Below, in pieces: positions 23,230-25,817 of a stretch of DNA of 25,817 bases. The DNA lies in NCBI GenBank assembly GCA_964342805.1, contig CAYFHQ010000050.1, positions 1 to 25,817 of the forward strand, read 5' to 3'. Origin of the DNA: CAYFHQ01 sp964342805. Lineage in GTDB: Bacteria; Bacillota; Clostridia; Peptostreptococcales; Acidaminobacteraceae. Every line of letters starts with the position of its first letter. Within the stretch, counting starts at the first letter, position 1. The notes below the pieces were generated by a model. It was not told where the DNA came from. It worked only from the letters and a program-made list of their open reading frames with translations, and ran no database searches. Both the position numbers and the translations under genes were made by a program.

Positions 23230-23362
23230 CAAAGCGCCAGCACTGACTAGAGTCAGTTGACGAGGACGGAGCGTATCGAACATTCGGCGGATACTCCGCG
23301 GTGTAGCCATCACCGATAACGACAGGCAAAGCCCAAAAGCGATTTTGGGGACAAATTCTGTC
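23230..23362 (+). ncRNA. glmS ribozyme/riboswitch
   Basis: A self-cleaving RNA in the glmS leader, activated by glucosamine-6-phosphate. Core sequences: AAAGCGCC with the cleavage site before G23234; the P1 hairpin ACTGAC-TAGA-GTCAGT; GTTGACGAGGACGGAG; TATCGA; TTCGGCGGATACTCCG. A CGGTG/CACCG hairpin (P3) and a GACAG...CTGTC stem (P4 region) follow up to 23362. The order and sequences match the known B. subtilis and T. tengcongensis ribozymes. The distal part is more variable and its exact end is approximate. The remaining leader to 23450 holds a small CTCCC/GGGAG hairpin and the ribosome binding site. Confidence 0.93.
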
Positions 23363-23450
23363 AGATGGTCTTACAACTTTATCCTCCCTAAAGGGGAGAG
23401 ACTCATTATGCTCCTTGACGAATTCAAACGTAGAAGAGGAGACACTTATC

Positions 23451-25280
23451 ATGTGTGGAATTGTTGGATATATTGGAAATGGACAAGCACTGCCGGTACT
23501 TATGCACGGTCTTTCTAGCCTGGAATATCGAGGCTATGACTCTGCTGGAGTCGCTGTTTATGACGGCCAGGCCCTACAAGTGCGCAAGTGCAAGGGACGC
23601 CTGAAAAACCTGGAAAATGTACTGGAAAAAGCCCCTATCCAAGCCCAAATTGGCATTGGTCATACCCGGTGGGCAACCCACGGGGAACCGACAGTTATCA
23701 ACGCCCATCCGCATCTCAACCAGAACGAAACCATCGCTGTGATCCATAACGGGATCATCGAAAACTATATGCGTATTAAAGAATGGCTCATGGAAGAAAA
23801 GGGTGTTACCTTCCGTTCGGAAACGGACACAGAGGTCATTGCCCACCTGGTGGACTATTTCTATGAGGGTGACCTTTATGCGGCTGTAACAAAGGCCGTT
23901 GAAAAGATGGAAGGGGCCTATGCCATTGGCGTTATCTGTAAGGACGAGCCCGACAAGATCGTAGCTGTTCGAAAGGACTCGCCCCTGGTTGTAGGCATTG
24001 GTCAGGGCGAAAACTACCTGGCGTCTGATATCCCAGCCCTGCTGAAATACACCCGAAACGTCTACCTGATTGAGAACGACGAAACGGTGGTCTTGACACC
24101 AGACTCCATTGAGATCTTTGATGACCTGGGCCGCCAAGTGGACCGTGACGTTTTTGAAGTTACTTGGGATGTGGCTGCAGCTGAGAAGGAAGGCTACGAG
24201 CACTTCACCATTAAGGAAATCCATGAACAACCCAAGGGTGTCCATGAAACCCTGTCCCGTCGCCTGGACGAGGAGGGGAACATTTTCTTGGAGGGTATTA
24301 ACCTGACCAAGGAAGACCTAGAGAACTTTAACCGTGTGTATATTGTGGCATGTGGTACAGCCTACCACGCCGGCCTTGTGGGCCGATATGCCATTCAAAA
24401 GTTTGCAAGAATACCAGTGGAAGTGGACGTGGCGTCTGAGTTCCGCTATAGAGAACCCTTCATTGACGACAAGACCCTCTTCATAGCCGTTTCCCAGTCT
24501 GGTGAAACCCTAGACACCCTCCAGTCCCTACGGGAGGCCAAGCGGAAAGGGGCCAGAGTCCTGTCGGTTGTCAATGTGGTTGGATCTTCAGTAGCCCGTG
24601 ACTCTGATGATGTCTTCTACACCTGGGCAGGTCCTGAGATTGGGGTGGCCTCAACCAAGGCTTTTACCACTCAGCTGACGGCCTTCTATATGATCGCCAT
24701 GCACATGGGCCGCCTCCTGGGCAACCTACCCATGGAGGAATACAAGACCCTGCTCAAGGAACTGGAAAGAATGCCAGAACTGATCGAGCATGTGCTGACC
24801 TCCAAGGAAGCCATTCAGAAGGCTGCAGACGAGCAGTTTGACAACAACTCTGTTTTCTTTATGGGACGTGGGGTAGACGTGGACATTGCCTTTGAAGCTT
24901 CTTTAAAGCTCAAAGAATTGTCCTATATCAACTCCTTTGCCATTGCGGCTGGAGAGCTCAAGCACGGCACCATTGCCCTCATTGAGGAAGGCACCCTGGT
25001 CATTGCCCTGGCTACCCAAGAGCACCTATACGATAAGATGTTGTCCAATATCAAGGAAGTAAAGGCCCGGGGGGCCGAGGTTATTGCCATTGCCCAGTCC
25101 GGCAATGAGGAAATTACCAAGGTCGCAGACTCTGTCCTCTACATTCCACGGACAATCGATGCGCTTTCACCGATCCTAAGCGTGATTCCCCTACAACTCT
25201 TTGCTTACTACGTGACCATTGCCCGGGGCAATGACGTGGATAAGCCACGGAACCTGGCTAAGTCGGTTACGGTGGAGTAA
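23451..25280 (+). CDS. glmS: Glutamine-fructose-6-phosphate aminotransferase (isomerizing)
   Basis: 609-residue enzyme that makes glucosamine-6-phosphate from fructose-6-phosphate and glutamine, the first step to UDP-GlcNAc and peptidoglycan. The N-terminal glutaminase domain begins MCGIVGYIG, with Cys2 the nucleophile after Met removal, then GYDSAGVAV and HTRWATHGEP. Two SIS sugar-isomerase domains follow (about 285 onwards), with ACGTAYHAG, VSQSGETLDTL and GRGVDVDIAFEASLKLKE. The C-terminus DKPRNLAKSVTVE is the family's conserved end. ATG 23451 is chosen, since MCGI must start the enzyme and AGAGGAGA is upstream; the frame is open upstream to 23415. It is regulated by the adjacent ribozyme. 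Confidence 0.97.
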   Translation: MCGIVGYIGNGQALPVLMHGLSSLEYRGYDSAGVAVYDGQALQVRKCKGRLKNLENVLEKAPIQAQIGIGHTRWATHGEPTVINAHPHLNQNETIAVIHNGIIENYMRIKEWLMEEKGVTFRSETDTEVIAHLVDYFYEGDLYAAVTKAVEKMEGAYAIGVICKDEPDKIVAVRKDSPLVVGIGQGENYLASDIPALLKYTRNVYLIENDETVVLTPDSIEIFDDLGRQVDRDVFEVTWDVAAAEKEGYEHFTIKEIHEQPKGVHETLSRRLDEEGNIFLEGINLTKEDLENFNRVYIVACGTAYHAGLVGRYAIQKFARIPVEVDVASEFRYREPFIDDKTLFIAVSQSGETLDTLQSLREAKRKGARVLSVVNVVGSSVARDSDDVFYTWAGPEIGVASTKAFTTQLTAFYMIAMHMGRLLGNLPMEEYKTLLKELERMPELIEHVLTSKEAIQKAADEQFDNNSVFFMGRGVDVDIAFEASLKLKELSYINSFAIAAGELKHGTIALIEEGTLVIALATQEHLYDKMLSNIKEVKARGAEVIAIAQSGNEEITKVADSVLYIPRTIDALSPILSVIPLQLFAYYVTIARGNDVDKPRNLAKSVTVE

Positions 25281-25385
25281 TTGGATACAACAGGACACCT
25301 TAAATTGTGTAGTAATAATAAAGACTGGTTTTTGAGAATAAAGATCGCTCAGATTTAACAAAGTTTAGTTTTTGAAAAAACAACA

Positions 25386-25440
25386 AATGAATGGACCCCA
25401 TCAAAGCGCAAGTTTTCATGGTACGTCCATTCATTTTTTT
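25386..25440 (+). terminator. Probable glmS terminator
   Basis: A perfect 11-bp stem (AATGAATGGAC at 25386-25396 with GTCCATTCATT at 25425-25435) has a 28-nt loop and runs into five Ts. It lies 106 bp after the glmS stop. Confidence 0.65.
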
Positions 25441-25768
25441 ATTCAAAAAAGAGGCTTACTCGACCAAGATTCCCCCTCAGTTCTCTAGTAAACAAGCCAA
25501 GAAATAAGGGTAAAAAAGGTGTTCTCGTGCCGGTTTTCTTGTCTGTTGCTTCATTGGTTAGTGGTATATTGTGGCTCGATATAGGGCGATTATGAAGGTC
25601 ATACTGGGCGTTCAAATCCCCTCTTACCACAAGTAACTCTTCGCCCCAATACCGATACAATACTGTTTCTAGAATGAGTATATGAGGAGGAATTTTTCTT
25701 CCTTTCTTTTTCTTGTTTTCGTTGTCTGAAAGAGAGTGTTACTAGTAGGTGAGGGGCGGGCAAGTTAC
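25441..25768. other. Non-coding stretch before the right terminal repeat
   Basis: No gene could be supported here. Short reading frames on both strands lack family resemblance and ribosome binding sites. AGGAGGAA near 25685 resembles a binding site but has no good frame after it. A hairpin (GTGGTA at 25561-25566 with TACCAC at 25625-25630) and a TTCAAATCCC stretch look tRNA-like but do not fold into a tRNA. Confidence 0.5.
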
Positions 25769-25800
25769 TTGAGGAAATTGCATAATTCAACTTTCAACTT
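25769..25800. repeat. Right copy of 32-bp terminal inverted repeat
   Basis: Exact reverse complement of 23-54. It begins TTGAGGAAATTGCATAATTC and continues to 25800. The 17 bases after it differ from the left outer flank. Together the two copies look like the ends of an insertion element that extends beyond the window. Confidence 0.7.
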
Positions 25801-25817
25801 CAACAATTAAAATGCAC

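Noticed and set aside
23574..24245. 223-codon minus-strand frame inside glmS.
   Set aside because: It lies wholly opposite conserved glmS sequence and its product resembles no family; it follows from codon bias of glmS.
25561..25630. Possible tRNA gene ending TTCAAATCCCCTCTTACCAC.
   Set aside because: The T-loop-like sequence has a C-C mismatch in its stem, there is no D arm or anticodon arm with a seven-base loop, and the acceptor strand before ACCA is too short.
23..25800. The whole window as one 25.7-kb composite transposon.
   Set aside because: The content is mostly housekeeping (glmS, pepA, apbE), no transposase is visible, and the ends may belong to separate element copies at an assembly break.

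Overview
The window looks like a chromosomal contig from a Bacillota (Firmicutes) bacterium, probably a clostridial lineage of roughly 50% GC. The evidence is a glmS ribozyme in front of glmS, strong AGGAGG-type ribosome binding sites, an Agr-type peptide quorum-sensing cluster, lipoprotein signal peptides, an FeS aldo/keto reductase, and many hairpin-plus-T-run terminators. Species cannot be named from sequence alone. Both window ends carry the same 32-bp sequence in inverted orientation (23-54 and 25769-25800). The left copy cuts into an aldo/keto reductase gene, so the ends are probably the termini of a repeated insertion element.

Layout. 53-1102: 5'-truncated aldo/keto reductase with two C-terminal cysteine clusters. 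1160-1774: TetR regulator. 1958-3370: cytoplasmic GAF-like histidine kinase. 3501-6125: P-type Ca2+-ATPase interrupted by one in-frame TGA. 6307-7299: DUF697/YcjF-like membrane protein. 7390-8493 (minus): HD-GYP protein whose HD histidine is replaced by lysine. 8722-11583: quorum-sensing cluster in two transcription blocks, agrA-agrC and then agrB-agrD, separated by a terminator. AgrD is a 41-residue peptide whose predicted ring-forming residue is serine, not cysteine. 11784-12518: lipoprotein. 12734-16714: MarR regulator plus a heterodimeric ABC exporter, preceded by a near-consensus promoter flanked by two copies of a dyad operator. 16869-17768 (minus): FAH-family hydrolase. 17893-23062: tightly spaced co-directional genes (ApbE flavinyltransferase, 5'-nucleotidase-like HAD protein, M17 leucyl aminopeptidase, RNA 2',3'-cyclic phosphodiesterase ThpR, radical-SAM AmrS, glutaredoxin with zinc ribbon). 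23164-25440: promoter, glmS ribozyme, glmS and terminator. 25441-25817: no recognisable gene, then the terminal repeat.

How the genes work together. The best-supported systems are: (1) Agr: AgrB should process AgrD into a cyclic peptide sensed by AgrC, which signals to AgrA. agrC and agrB are visibly AT-richer than their surroundings, while agrD reads more like the host. (2) MarR-ABC: an exporter probably autoregulated with its repressor through paired operators. (3) glmS: feedback by glucosamine-6-phosphate-dependent ribozyme self-cleavage. The most novel signal is the cysteine-free AgrD. The ATPase nonsense codon and the degenerate HD-GYP site are the next most useful leads.
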